Shown here: piece by piece, positions 36,252 through 44,815 of the stretch | Position numbering within the stretch: position 1 is the first letter of the stretch | How the letters are laid out: each line of letters starts with the position of its first letter | Assembly: GCA_015065615.1 (NCBI GenBank) | Contig: SVPY01000003.1 | Coordinates: 62,001-126,000 of the forward strand | From: Oscillospiraceae bacterium | GTDB taxonomy: Bacteria; Bacillota; Clostridia; Oscillospirales; Acutalibacteraceae | Direction of reading: 5' to 3' | Length of the DNA: 64,000 nucleotides | The notes under the pieces: model-generated | Seen by the model: only the letters and a program-made list of their open reading frames with translations | Told to the model about the DNA's origin: nothing | The model's database searches: none | Position numbers and translations under genes: made by a program

Positions 36252-38060
36252 GTGAGTAAAAATAAAAAAGAAAAGACCTTCGAAAAAGAACGCGACGAAG
36301 GCAGAGCTTTAATGCCTCAGGTTCACGAGAAAAGAAGTAAGCTTTTAAGAAGACTGCTTATTTACATAATGGAGCATAAATACTGGATGCTTCTTGCCAT
36401 AGTTACCACTATTTTCTCCAACGTTTTCGCTTTAATAGGCCCCGACCTTTCAGGTAAGGCTGTTGACTGTATTTTAGGAAAGGGTAACGTGGATTTCGGC
36501 GGTGTTACGTATTACTGTATATGGATGGCTGTTTTCTACGTATCTTCCGCGGCTCTTTCTTACGTGCTTTCAAGAATTCTTATCAGAGTAAGCCGCAGGG
36601 TCGTTTTTAAAATGAGAGCTCAGGTTTTTAATAAGCTCTCCGTTTTACCCGTAAGCTACTACGATACCAATACCACGGGCGATATTTTAAGCCGTATCTC
36701 CTACGATATCGATACTATCAACGCCTCCCTGACTAACGATGTTGTTCACGTTTTCTCAAGTGCAGTTACAGTTATCGGTGCACTTTTTATGATGCTTCGC
36801 ATATCTCCCGTAATGGTGCTTGTGTTCGTTTTCACAATTCCCGTATCGGTTTGCCTTACGAAGTTTATCACAAGCTTCACAAAGCCCCTTTTCAGGCGCA
36901 GGTCCGCTAAGCTGGGTGAGCTTAACGGCTTTGTAGAGGAGATGATAGGCGGTCAGAAAACTATTAAGGCGTATAACCGCGAAAATCAGATATCCGATAA
37001 GTTCGATGAGAAAAATGAAGAGGCTGTTATGGCTTACTATAAGGCAGATTACTACGGCAGTACCGTAGGCCCCACGGTTAACTTTATGAATAACCTCTCC
37101 CTTTCTCTTGTAAGCTTTTTCGGCTCCCTTCTCTATTTTGCAGGCAGCATAAGCGTAGGTAACATAAGCACCTTCGTTTTATACTCCCGTAAATTCAGCG
37201 GTCCTATCAACGAGATAGCTAACTTGGCAGGTGAATTGCAGTCCGCTTTCTCGGCGGCTGAAAGAGTTTTCCGTCTCCTTGACGAAGCTCCCGAGCCCGA
37301 GGATAAGCCCGAGGCGGTTTCACTCAGTAAGGTTGAGGGTGAAGTTGAGCTTAAAAACGTTAAATTCGGCTATAATAAGGACGTAACAATTATAAACAAT
37401 TTAAGTTTCAAGGCTCCCAAAGGCGCGCTTGTTGCTATTGTAGGTCCTACGGGCGCAGGCAAAACCACCATAATCAATCTTTTAATGCGCTTCTACGATA
37501 TTGATTCGGGCAGCATAACTCTGGACGGCACCGAGATAAGCGATATAAAGCGCCGCGATATGAGGCTTGCTTACTCTATGGTTTTACAGGATACCTGGCT
37601 TTTCAGCGGCAGTGTTTACGATAATATTGCCTACGGTAAAGAGGGCGCCACAAAAGAAGAGGTTATTAACGCCTGCAAGTCCGCAGAGATTCACGACTTT
37701 ATTATGACTTTACCCGACGGCTACGATACTGTTCTTACAGACGACGGCAGCAGTATCAGTAAAGGTCAGAAACAGCTTTTAACCATAGCAAGAGCTATGA
37801 TGCTTGAAGCTGAGCTTTTGATTCTTGACGAAGCTACAAGTAACGTAGATACGAGAACAGAGATGAAGATCCAGAAAGCAATGAGAAGGCTTATGGAGGA
37901 TAAAACCTGTTTCGTTATTGCTCACCGACTTTCCACAATACGTGAAGCGGATAAGATACTCGTTGTGCGCGACGGAGATATAGTCGAGCAGGGTACCCAC
38001 GAAGAGCTTATGAAAGCGGAAAGCTTCTATGCTCACCTTTATAATTCACAATTCAGTTAA
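36252..38060 (+). CDS. Heterodimeric ABC exporter, half with canonical catalytic Glu
   Basis: A 602-residue half-transporter with a longer charged N-terminus (KNKKEKTFEKERDEGRAL), six membrane helices, Walker A GPTGAGKTT and Walker B LLILDEATSNVD with the catalytic Glu. Its signature is SKGQKQ instead of SGGQ. Since that signature faces the Walker A/B of the partner, both deviations fall in the same composite site, the classic asymmetric arrangement. The start is GTG with AAAGGAGG upstream. Confidence 0.92.
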   Translation: MSKNKKEKTFEKERDEGRALMPQVHEKRSKLLRRLLIYIMEHKYWMLLAIVTTIFSNVFALIGPDLSGKAVDCILGKGNVDFGGVTYYCIWMAVFYVSSAALSYVLSRILIRVSRRVVFKMRAQVFNKLSVLPVSYYDTNTTGDILSRISYDIDTINASLTNDVVHVFSSAVTVIGALFMMLRISPVMVLVFVFTIPVSVCLTKFITSFTKPLFRRRSAKLGELNGFVEEMIGGQKTIKAYNRENQISDKFDEKNEEAVMAYYKADYYGSTVGPTVNFMNNLSLSLVSFFGSLLYFAGSISVGNISTFVLYSRKFSGPINEIANLAGELQSAFSAAERVFRLLDEAPEPEDKPEAVSLSKVEGEVELKNVKFGYNKDVTIINNLSFKAPKGALVAIVGPTGAGKTTIINLLMRFYDIDSGSITLDGTEISDIKRRDMRLAYSMVLQDTWLFSGSVYDNIAYGKEGATKEEVINACKSAEIHDFIMTLPDGYDTVLTDDGSSISKGQKQLLTIARAMMLEAELLILDEATSNVDTRTEMKIQKAMRRLMEDKTCFVIAHRLSTIREADKILVVRDGDIVEQGTHEELMKAESFYAHLYNSQFS

Positions 38061-38076
38061 GGATAATATCCTCCTT

Positions 38077-38108
38077 AAGGCAGGTCCTTTCAGGGCTTGC
38101 CTTTTCTT
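38077..38108 (+). terminator. Terminator of the ABC exporter operon
   Basis: AAGGCAGGTCCT pairs with AGGGCTTGCCTT (two wobbles), followed by TTCTTTTT. Confidence 0.75.
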
Positions 38109-38133
38109 TTTGAAAATAACAAAATTTAAAAGC

Positions 38134-38160
38134 TTGACAAAAAGGATTTTGTGTTATAAG
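38134..38160 (+). promoter_or_regulatory. Promoter of the corA leader
   Basis: TTGACA is followed by TGTTATAAG, an extended -10 (TG-N-TATAAG), with about 15 bp spacing. Transcription would start near 38167, giving a leader of roughly 170 nt before corA. Confidence 0.6.
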
Positions 38161-38203
38161 CTAAAAGGTGGGGAATAATCCCTAATAAGATAGAGATTCA
38201 AAT

Positions 38204-38246
38204 AAAAAGGAGATCTTTGCGAGGGCAAAGAAAAGTCTATAGGACT
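38204..38246 (+). promoter_or_regulatory. Hairpin-bridged Shine-Dalgarno of the corA leader peptide
   Basis: AAAAAGGAGA is followed at once by TCTTTGC-GAGG-GCAAAGA (7-bp stem, 38214-38231) and 15 nt later by the leader ATG. The same hairpin type occurs before der and plsY. Confidence 0.55.
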
Positions 38247-38285
38247 ATGGAACCTTTACCTGAACCTAACGCGACAAGTAAATAG
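38247..38285 (+). CDS. corA leader peptide MEPLPEPNATSK
   Basis: A 12-codon reading frame ending in TAG, 49 nt before corA. It has alternating Glu/Pro codons right after the start (Met-Glu-Pro-Leu-Pro-Glu-Pro). The enterobacterial MgtL leader, which begins Met-Glu-Pro-Asp-Pro, aborts translation at low Mg2+ through ribosome destabilisation by such acidic/proline runs. Upstream lies AAAAAGGAG separated by a hairpin. Downstream RNA stems are placed so that a ribosome at the stop codon changes access to the corA ribosome binding site. No homologue search was possible. The sequence is too short for coding statistics, so position and motif carry the case. Confidence 0.6.
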   Translation: MEPLPEPNATSK

Positions 38286-38326
38286 CGGTACGTTTGGGTA
38301 GCTCCTTGCGTACTGCACGAAAGGAG
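38285..38326 (+). promoter_or_regulatory. Competing RNA stems controlling the corA ribosome binding site
   Basis: Stem A: CTCCTT (38302-38307) pairs with AAGGAG (38321-38326), masking the corA Shine-Dalgarno. Stem B: GCGGTACG (38285-38292) pairs with CGTACTGC (38309-38316), which is the loop of stem A. Stem B starts at the last base of the leader stop codon, so a terminating ribosome would block it and favour stem A. CCTAACG (38265-38271) can also pair with CGTTTGG (38291-38297). Confidence 0.55.
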
Positions 38327-38334
38327 TATTTATT

Positions 38335-39279
38335 ATGATCAGAATCATCAAATCCGAAGCTAATTTAATCGAAGAGCTGGAGCAGATTGAGGCAGGCGCA
38401 TGGATCGCTCTCACTTCACCCTCTCAGGATGAGCTTGAGTGGGTAAGCGAGAATTTAAGCGTTGAAATCGAAGATTTAAAAGCCGCTCTGGACGACAACG
38501 AAAGATCCCATATTGAAATTGAGGATAATTATACCCTTATCCTTGTGGACATTCCAATTATCGAGGAACGAAACGAAAAGCAGTGGTACGGCACCATTCC
38601 TATGGGTATTATCGTGACAAAAGAAAACATTATAACAGTTTGCCTTAATGATACCCCCGTTCTTACGGGTTTAATGAAGGGCAAGGTTAAAAATTTCTAC
38701 ACAGGCTGGAAAACAAGATTCATCCTCCAGATTCTTTACAGAAACGCCGCGCTCTTCCTTCAGTACCTGCGCGGTATTAACAAGAGAACTGAAATTATTG
38801 AAAAAAGGCTTCAGCAATCACCTCAGAATAAGGAGATTATTCAGCTTCTTGAGCTTGAAAAGAGCTTGGTTTACTTTACCACCTCTCTTCGTTCCAATGA
38901 AATGGTGCTCGAAAAGCTTATGAAAATTGAGACTATAAAGAAATATCCCGAGGACACCGAGCTTCTTGAGGACGTTATTATCGAGAATAAGCAGGCTATT
39001 GAGATGGTTCACATCTACAGCGGCATCATAAACAGTATGATGGATGCAGTTTCCTCGGTTATCAACAATAACGTGAACAACGTAATGAAAGTGCTTGCCA
39101 TTATCACTATCGTTCTTTCCGTGCCTACCATGATATTCAGCGCCTACGGTATGAACGTAAACGGGGCAGGTATGCCTTTTGCAAGCGAGCCATGGGGCTT
39201 TATAGCCGTTATAGGTATGTCTATTTTAATGGCGGTTATAGTTGCTATTGTATTCCTTAAATCAAAAATACTTAAATAA
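38335..39279 (+). CDS. corA: CorA-family magnesium transporter
   Basis: A 314-residue channel subunit. A large cytosolic domain (residues 1-245, alpha/beta then long helices) is followed by two membrane helices (about 252-274 and 289-309) with the selectivity motif YGMN (Gly272-Met273-Asn274) at the end of the first. The length and basic C-terminus (LKSKILK) are normal. It imports Mg2+ (also Co2+/Ni2+ in homologues). The ribosome binding site AAAGGAG can be masked by an upstream CTCCTT, and a leader peptide precedes it, so translational control by Mg2+ is likely. The GRE gene follows 11 bp later. Confidence 0.93.
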   Translation: MIRIIKSEANLIEELEQIEAGAWIALTSPSQDELEWVSENLSVEIEDLKAALDDNERSHIEIEDNYTLILVDIPIIEERNEKQWYGTIPMGIIVTKENIITVCLNDTPVLTGLMKGKVKNFYTGWKTRFILQILYRNAALFLQYLRGINKRTEIIEKRLQQSPQNKEIIQLLELEKSLVYFTTSLRSNEMVLEKLMKIETIKKYPEDTELLEDVIIENKQAIEMVHIYSGIINSMMDAVSSVINNNVNNVMKVLAIITIVLSVPTMIFSAYGMNVNGAGMPFASEPWGFIAVIGMSILMAVIVAIVFLKSKILK

Positions 39280-39290
39280 AAGGTGATACT

Positions 39291-41279
39291 ATGAGCGGAA
39301 TATATGAACTTTTAAGAAATAAGAACGAATTTTACGCTGCTGAAATTTTATCCAATACTGAAAAAGAACCGATTTTCCGTTATTCAAAGGCAGTTGCCGA
39401 ATATCTTAAAAACGCTAAGCTTACCCCCTATGACGGAGGTAGGCTTTACCCTTGTGGTCTTAATATAAATAAAAACCGCGAAAACCGGGATGTTGCTATG
39501 CGTCCCGAGTTCTCTTATACCTATTCCTTTGATTATGGCCAGATGAAGGAAAAATGTCCCGAAGCTGCAGAGCTTCTTTTGGCTGAACATAAAAAGGTAG
39601 CCGAAATCAATACTCCCCACACTGTTGGCGGTGCAGGATATACTCACTCCTTTATTAATTACCGTAGAATTTTAAAGGACGGTCTTAAAACCTACAGAGA
39701 AAGAGTTATGGCTTTAAAGGAGTGTGATTTTAAGGAAGCTATGCTTATTCTGCTTGATGGTATTGAGGCTTTCCGTGTAAGATGTATAAAGCACCTTGAA
39801 GAAATGAATGGCGATAAGGCTTTAATAGAAGCTTTAAACTATGTGCCTGAAAATTCACCCCGAAATATTTACGAGGCTTTGGTTCTTTGGAACTTTGTAT
39901 ATTATATAGACGGCTGTGATGATATAGGCGGACTTGACCGAGGCTTACTTCCTTACTTTAAGGGTGAGGATATAAGACCTTTACTTAAAGAGCTTTACAC
40001 TCACGTGGATGCAAATGACGGCTGGAGCGAGCCCTTAGGCCCTGATTATAACGAGCTTACGGTACAATGTATAGATGCAATACATAATATAAGGCGCCCC
40101 AGTATTCAGCTTCTTGTTACAAAGGATATGCCCGAAGAAGTTTGGCAGGCTTCTTACCGTGCTATTGAGACAAGCTGCGGTCAGCCTGCACTCTATAATT
40201 GGGAGATATTTAAAAACGAAGTTTTAACCCGTTGCCCCGAAGTAAAGGAAGAGGATATTAAATTTATGGCTTTCGGCGGATGTACAGAAACTATGATAGA
40301 AGGTCTTTCTAACGTAGGCAGTGACGACGCAGGCATAAACACAGCCCTGGTTTTCGACAGATTTATGAGGGAAAATCTTACTAAATGTGCGTCTTTTGAG
40401 GAGTTTATGACTTCTTATGCAAAAGAAGCAGAGAAGGTTGTGGCAGAAACCTGCGGTATTCTGGAAGAGTACCGCAAAACAAGGGCAAAGTTCCGTCCCC
40501 AGCCTGTAAGAACTCTTTTTATAGATGATTGTATTGATAAAATGCAGGACTTTAATGCAGGCGGAGCAAGGTACAACTGGAGCGTTATGAACGTTGCAGG
40601 TTTAATAAACGTTATTGATTCAATGTCTGCAATTAAAAACCTTGTTTATGAAAGCAAAAAATACACAGCTGAGGAATTTTTAACTAAGCTTGAAGAAGGC
40701 GACAGCCAGCTTCTTCTTGACTGCGAAAAACAGCCTAAGCACGGTAACGATATTGAAAGCGTTAATGAAATAGCATCCTATTTATCGGACAGAATTTACG
40801 GCGAGTTTGAAAACCACAGCTGTACTCCTGCAGGCAGATATTTCCCTGTTTCAAACCAGTTTACTACTTACGTGGATGCAGGCAGAAAAGTTAAATCTAC
40901 CCCCGACGGCAGACGCGACGGCGATCCCTTGTGCGATTCCTGCGGTGCTGTTTACGGCAGGGACAAATTAGGACCCACTGCCCTTTTGTCAAGTGTTGCT
41001 GCATTGAAGCTAAATAAGGTTTTGGGCACACCCGTTACAAATATAAGAATATCCAAAAACAACGTTGAATCTTTATTAAAGCCTCTTACCGAAGGTTTCT
41101 TTGATATGGGCGGTATGCAGCTGCAGGTTACCTGCGCATCAAAAGAAGAGCTTCTGGACGCAAAAGAAAACCCCGAAAAATACCCCCATCTTATTGTAAG
41201 AGTGGGAGGATTTGCAGAATATTTCAACCGCTTAAGCCCTGAGCTTAAGGAAACAGTTATAGCAAGAACAGAATATTGA
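39291..41279 (+). CDS. Short glycyl radical enzyme of unknown substrate (PFL-like)
   Basis: A 662-residue enzyme of the pyruvate formate-lyase superfamily. The active-site Cys331 sits in FGGCTE; a Cys-x-Glu arrangement is typical of dehydratase-type members, not of PFL. The C-terminal glycyl radical loop is RVGGFAEYF with Gly640 in the radical position, 22 residues from the end, followed by the usual RLSPELKETVIART. GARYNWSVMNVAG and TPDGRRDGDPL are conserved barrel segments. It is about 100-180 residues shorter than common members. No radical-SAM activase is adjacent, so it must be activated in trans. The SGNH hydrolase gene downstream begins 8 bp after the stop. Confidence 0.88.
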   Translation: MSGIYELLRNKNEFYAAEILSNTEKEPIFRYSKAVAEYLKNAKLTPYDGGRLYPCGLNINKNRENRDVAMRPEFSYTYSFDYGQMKEKCPEAAELLLAEHKKVAEINTPHTVGGAGYTHSFINYRRILKDGLKTYRERVMALKECDFKEAMLILLDGIEAFRVRCIKHLEEMNGDKALIEALNYVPENSPRNIYEALVLWNFVYYIDGCDDIGGLDRGLLPYFKGEDIRPLLKELYTHVDANDGWSEPLGPDYNELTVQCIDAIHNIRRPSIQLLVTKDMPEEVWQASYRAIETSCGQPALYNWEIFKNEVLTRCPEVKEEDIKFMAFGGCTETMIEGLSNVGSDDAGINTALVFDRFMRENLTKCASFEEFMTSYAKEAEKVVAETCGILEEYRKTRAKFRPQPVRTLFIDDCIDKMQDFNAGGARYNWSVMNVAGLINVIDSMSAIKNLVYESKKYTAEEFLTKLEEGDSQLLLDCEKQPKHGNDIESVNEIASYLSDRIYGEFENHSCTPAGRYFPVSNQFTTYVDAGRKVKSTPDGRRDGDPLCDSCGAVYGRDKLGPTALLSSVAALKLNKVLGTPVTNIRISKNNVESLLKPLTEGFFDMGGMQLQVTCASKEELLDAKENPEKYPHLIVRVGGFAEYFNRLSPELKETVIARTEY

Positions 41280-41287
41280 GGTTTAAA

Positions 41288-41938
41288 ATGGAAATTAAAG
41301 GTAAAAAAATAAATTTTCTTGGCGATAGTATCACCGAAGGTGTTGGCACAAGCTGCAAAGAAAATATGTACGTGAATATAATCGCTGAAAAGTACGGCGC
41401 AATCTGCCGAAACTACGGTATAAGCGGCACTGAAATTTCAAGGCAGATAGGTATGCCCTATGAAAACTGTCAGGATTTCTGCAAAAGATATCAGGCTATG
41501 GACGGGGATGCGGATATAGTTGTGGTTTTCGGCGGTACCAACGATTACGGCCACGGCAATACCCCTTTAGGCGAAATGAGCGACCGCACGGTTTATACTT
41601 TTTACGGCGCCTGCCACACTCTTTTTGGGGGGCTTTTAAATAAATATCCCGAATCTCAGCTTATTGTGCTCACTCCCTTCCACCGCTTATACGAGGAGGA
41701 CCCCAGAGGCGAGCACGCAAGAGATTTTGATACCGCTCCTTTAAAGGTTTACAAGGATATTTTAAAGGAAGTAGCCGAATATTACTCCATTCCCGTTCTT
41801 GATATTTTTGCAAATAGCGGTGTTCAGCCTGCCGTGGATATTATGAGGGAAAAATATATGCCCGACGGCTTACATCCAAATGATAAGGGCAACGAGATAA
41901 TAGTAAGAATGCTTACAAAATTTATTGAGAATTTATAA
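41288..41938 (+). CDS. SGNH-hydrolase-type esterase
   Basis: A 216-residue single-domain hydrolase. Block I is NFLGDSITEGVGTS (nucleophile Ser), block III is VVVFGGTNDYG (Asn), and block V is DGLHPNDKGN (Asp and His). There is no signal peptide, so it is cytosolic. The track's TTG start is replaced by the ATG preceded at 7 nt by GAGG, which overlaps the GRE stop codon and implies co-translation with the glycyl radical enzyme. The substrate is unknown; deacylation of a sugar or polyol handled by the GRE is only a guess. Confidence 0.85.
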   Translation: MEIKGKKINFLGDSITEGVGTSCKENMYVNIIAEKYGAICRNYGISGTEISRQIGMPYENCQDFCKRYQAMDGDADIVVVFGGTNDYGHGNTPLGEMSDRTVYTFYGACHTLFGGLLNKYPESQLIVLTPFHRLYEEDPRGEHARDFDTAPLKVYKDILKEVAEYYSIPVLDIFANSGVQPAVDIMREKYMPDGLHPNDKGNEIIVRMLTKFIENL

Positions 41939-41954
41939 GAACTGTAATTAACAA

Positions 41955-41985
41955 GAGCCCGATAGACTTATAGCTGTCGGGCATT
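41955..41985 (+). terminator. Terminator after GRE-SGNH operon
   Basis: GCCCGATAG pairs with GCTGTCGGGC (wobble and bulge), then an AT-rich tail without a clean T-run. Confidence 0.55.
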
Positions 41986-42004
41986 ATTATTAGGAGGAAA
42001 TATT

Positions 42005-42589
42005 ATGGATTATGAAATTGTTTTCTTGCCGAAAGAGGAATGGAAAGGCACGGTTGTTCCCATAAGATATACTACCGAAGAATATTTTGATTTGGAAACG
42101 GTTACGCAGAGGGATTCTTTTAAGGTGGAAATGGTAAAAAAGAAATTTGAAACGCCTGTCACCCACACACCTGAGGAGTATGATTTCCCCGATTCTTTAT
42201 ATCAGCCTCATTGGGAAAATGCAGAAGCCTATGGTATAGTAACGGAAGAAGAGGGCGAAAAGAAGCTCCTTGCCTGCATTGAAATTTGTCCTGAGGGTTG
42301 GAGCAACCGCCTTATGGTAACGGAGTTGTGGGTTTCGGACCAACTTCACAGGCAGGGAATAGGTACCAAACTGATGGATTTAGCAAAGGAGAAGGCTAAG
42401 CTTAAGGGTAACAGAGCCATTATATTGGAAACTCAGTCCTGCAACGTACGTGCAATTGCTTTCTACTTGAGTCAGGGCTTTGAGCTTATCGGCTTTGACA
42501 GCTGTTGTTATACAAACCGAGATATAGAAAGGCACGAGATTCGCTTCGATTTCGGTTATTTCCTCGATAAAAGATCAGGCAGATGGTAA
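42005..42589 (+). CDS. GNAT-family N-acetyltransferase
   Basis: A 194-residue acetyltransferase. The acetyl-CoA pyrophosphate loop is HRQGIGTKLMDLAKEKAK (R/QxxGxG/A motif), followed by AIILETQSCNVRAIAFYLSQGFELIGFD, the standard GNAT C-terminal strand-helix pair. The N-terminal 75 residues are less typical. The ribosome binding site is AGGAGG. The substrate is unknown; streptothricin-acetyltransferase-like and ribosomal-protein-like members share this pattern, so no specific call is made. Confidence 0.85.
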   Translation: MDYEIVFLPKEEWKGTVVPIRYTTEEYFDLETVTQRDSFKVEMVKKKFETPVTHTPEEYDFPDSLYQPHWENAEAYGIVTEEEGEKKLLACIEICPEGWSNRLMVTELWVSDQLHRQGIGTKLMDLAKEKAKLKGNRAIILETQSCNVRAIAFYLSQGFELIGFDSCCYTNRDIERHEIRFDFGYFLDKRSGRW

Positions 42590-42675
42590 TTAAGCCTATA
42601 AAACGCTTGTATGGTATAATCATAAATTAATCCGCTTTAGCATAATTATTACCACTAAGTTTTGGAAGGTAATTT

Positions 42676-43896
42676 ATGAAGCGGATTTTTTATATTCTTT
42701 TTTCGTTTTTCTTTGCGTTTTTATTTTTTGTAAACCCACTTACCTCTATGGCGTCGGATGGGTATATCCCCGATGTTGAAGAAGCCGACAGCGCGGAAGT
42801 AAATGTGGAGGCTTCGGCGGCAGACGAGAATGCCGTGCTTACTTTAAATGCGCCCTCCTGCATATTAATGGAAAAAGGCGGCACCGTGCTTTTTGAAAAA
42901 AATCCCGATGAAAAAAGAGCCTGCGCCTCAATTACAAAGGTTATGACTTTGATTCTCACCTTTGAAGCAATCGAGCAGGGTAAATTTACCTATACCGATA
43001 TGCTCACTGCCTCGGCTCACGCCTCAAGTATGGGCGGCAGTGATATATGGCTTAAAGAGGGGGAGAGTATGAGTGTGGATGATTTAATTAAAGCTACGGT
43101 AGTTATGAGCGCCAACGACGCAGCGGTAGTGCTTGCGGAAGCCGTGGCAGGCAGTGAAGAGGCTTTCGTTAATATGATGAACGAAAAAGCAAAGCTTCTC
43201 GGTATGAATAATACCGTTTTCAAAAACTGCAACGGTCTTGACGAGGAGGGGCATCTTACCACCGCAAGAGACGTTGCAATAATGAGCTGTGAGCTTTTAA
43301 AGCATGAGAAAATTTTCGATTATACCTCCATCTGGATCGATTACGTCCGCGGCGGCGAGACTCAGCTTGTCAATACAAATAAGCTTATAAAGAGCTACAA
43401 GGGCATTACGGGGCTTAAAACGGGCACTACGGGCCAGGCTAAAAGTTGTATCACCGCTTCTGCCCAGCGGGATAATTTATCCCTCGTTGCCGTTGTGCTG
43501 GGGGCAGACAACACGGATTACCGCTTTAAGGATGCCGCGGCGCTTTTAAATTACGGCTTTGCAAATTATAAAATAAATTCTCCCGAAGTTCCCGTAATTG
43601 AAAACGTTCCCGTGCTTTCGGGTATGAAAAAAGATGTTCCCGTGAAAATCGTGGGAACACCTGAAATCTTAGTATCTAATAACGAGCAAAATGAAATTAA
43701 GTGTGATATTAAACTGAATGAAAATATTAAAGCGCCCATAAAAGAGGGGGATAAATTAGGCGACGTGGTTTATCTCTTGAATAACAAAGAAGTCTGCAGA
43801 CTGCCCGTTGAAGCGGCAGGCAGCGCGGAAGAAATAAGCTTCACGGCGGTATTTTGCAAGATAATGGAGGTGCTTTTTACACCGCAGCGGCAATAA
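42676..43896 (+). CDS. D-alanyl-D-alanine carboxypeptidase (PBP5/DacF family)
   Basis: A 406-residue penicillin-binding protein trimming peptidoglycan stem pentapeptides. The N-terminal signal peptide (about residues 1-26) is followed by a linker rich in Ala, Glu and Ser. The catalytic motifs are SITK (Ser85, Lys88), SAN (Ser145) and KTG (Lys248), as in serine D,D-carboxypeptidases. A C-terminal beta domain (about residues 290-385) and a short hydrophobic end (FTAVFCKIMEVLF) suit membrane attachment. Its last 20 bp overlap the convergent TraX gene. Confidence 0.92.
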   Translation: MKRIFYILFSFFFAFLFFVNPLTSMASDGYIPDVEEADSAEVNVEASAADENAVLTLNAPSCILMEKGGTVLFEKNPDEKRACASITKVMTLILTFEAIEQGKFTYTDMLTASAHASSMGGSDIWLKEGESMSVDDLIKATVVMSANDAAVVLAEAVAGSEEAFVNMMNEKAKLLGMNNTVFKNCNGLDEEGHLTTARDVAIMSCELLKHEKIFDYTSIWIDYVRGGETQLVNTNKLIKSYKGITGLKTGTTGQAKSCITASAQRDNLSLVAVVLGADNTDYRFKDAAALLNYGFANYKINSPEVPVIENVPVLSGMKKDVPVKIVGTPEILVSNNEQNEIKCDIKLNENIKAPIKEGDKLGDVVYLLNNKEVCRLPVEAAGSAEEISFTAVFCKIMEVLFTPQRQ

Positions 43897-44602
43897 GATA
43901 GAGAAATGCAAGATGCAAGGGGTAGAAGAGGTAAAAGGCGTATTTGTAAGCTTTTTTACCTCTTTTTCCGTTATATAAAAGAAGCAGGGGGATAACCGCC
44001 AGTGAAAACCAGGTATAAGGGAGATTTGGCATAAGATAAATATTGAAAATAACGAGGGCCAAAGAGAAAGAGAGAAGCTTTTTAAACTTATCTTTAAATA
44101 TAGCCGCAGAAAAAGGAAGTAAAATTCCCATAAGCCCATAGTCGGTTTTTACCGAAATCCCCGTTAAAGCTACGGAGTTTTTGCTGAATGCCTCAAAAAA
44201 TACCGAAAAGGAAAGGGCGAGAATGAATAAAAGAAAATAAGGGGCAGCTTTCTTTATTCCCTTCCCGTTATAAACTTCCTTCATTTTTAAGAAGGGGAAG
44301 ATGATTAAAAGGGAAAAGCTGAAAGTGAGAAGTATATTCAAATACACAGAGCGTATGCCGAAAGAAAAAAGCTCTTCTATTATATATACGCTCTGGCAGA
44401 AAGTTCCCATCAGAAAAATTTCAAGAAAATATTTAAGCTTATTCCTTGTATAGAATGCCCCTTCAGAAATAAGGTAAGCATATAAGGGCATGGCAAGGCG
44501 GCCTATATAGCGGAAAAGAAGAATATGGGGGAATAAAAGAAGCCCCATGTGGTCAATAAACATGGTTAAAGCCGCTATGAATTTAATCCTGTTGCCGTTC
44601 AA
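43877..44602 (-). CDS. TraX-family membrane protein
   Basis: A 241-residue polytopic membrane protein. MNGNRIKFIAALTMFIDHMGLL and FRYIGRLAMPLYAYLISEGAFYT are the TraX-family hallmark at the N-terminus, and the C-terminus has the YNGKRGKKAYKYAFYLFYPLHLAFLYLI block seen in acyltransferase-3-like relatives. F-plasmid TraX acetylates pilin, but chromosomal Firmicutes members have no known target. The start is TTG with AAGGTG 7 nt upstream. It converges on and slightly overlaps the carboxypeptidase gene. Confidence 0.88.
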   Translation of the reverse strand: MNGNRIKFIAALTMFIDHMGLLLFPHILLFRYIGRLAMPLYAYLISEGAFYTRNKLKYFLEIFLMGTFCQSVYIIEELFSFGIRSVYLNILLTFSFSLLIIFPFLKMKEVYNGKGIKKAAPYFLLFILALSFSVFFEAFSKNSVALTGISVKTDYGLMGILLPFSAAIFKDKFKKLLSFSLALVIFNIYLMPNLPYTWFSLAVIPLLLLYNGKRGKKAYKYAFYLFYPLHLAFLYLIAAAV

Positions 44603-44732
44603 AATCGCACCTTCTTAAAGTTTATGTGCTTTAATATTAACATAACTGTGCCCATTTAACAAGAAAAAGCTTATCTTTAATAAAATTTAACTGTGTTTTA
44701 AAAAATAAATAGTAAAATTCGTCAGTTTTTTA

Positions 44733-44761
44733 TTGCAATCTTCACATAATTATTGTAGAAT
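44733..44761 (+). promoter_or_regulatory. Promoter of pgi
   Basis: TTGCAA and TAGAAT are separated by 17 bp, 54 bp before the pgi start codon. Confidence 0.6.
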
Positions 44762-44815
44762 AAGTACAAGAAAAGCTTCATAAAGTACAAAATAAAAAAT
44801 GAAAGGAAGATGTAT

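Noticed and set aside
38165-38334. M-box (ykoK) Mg2+ riboswitch before corA
   Set aside because: The conserved M-box blocks (for example the GCTGCTGCCC and GATGC...CTATGCC segments as I remember them) are not present, and the leader is short and organised around a small ORF instead. An Infernal run would settle it.
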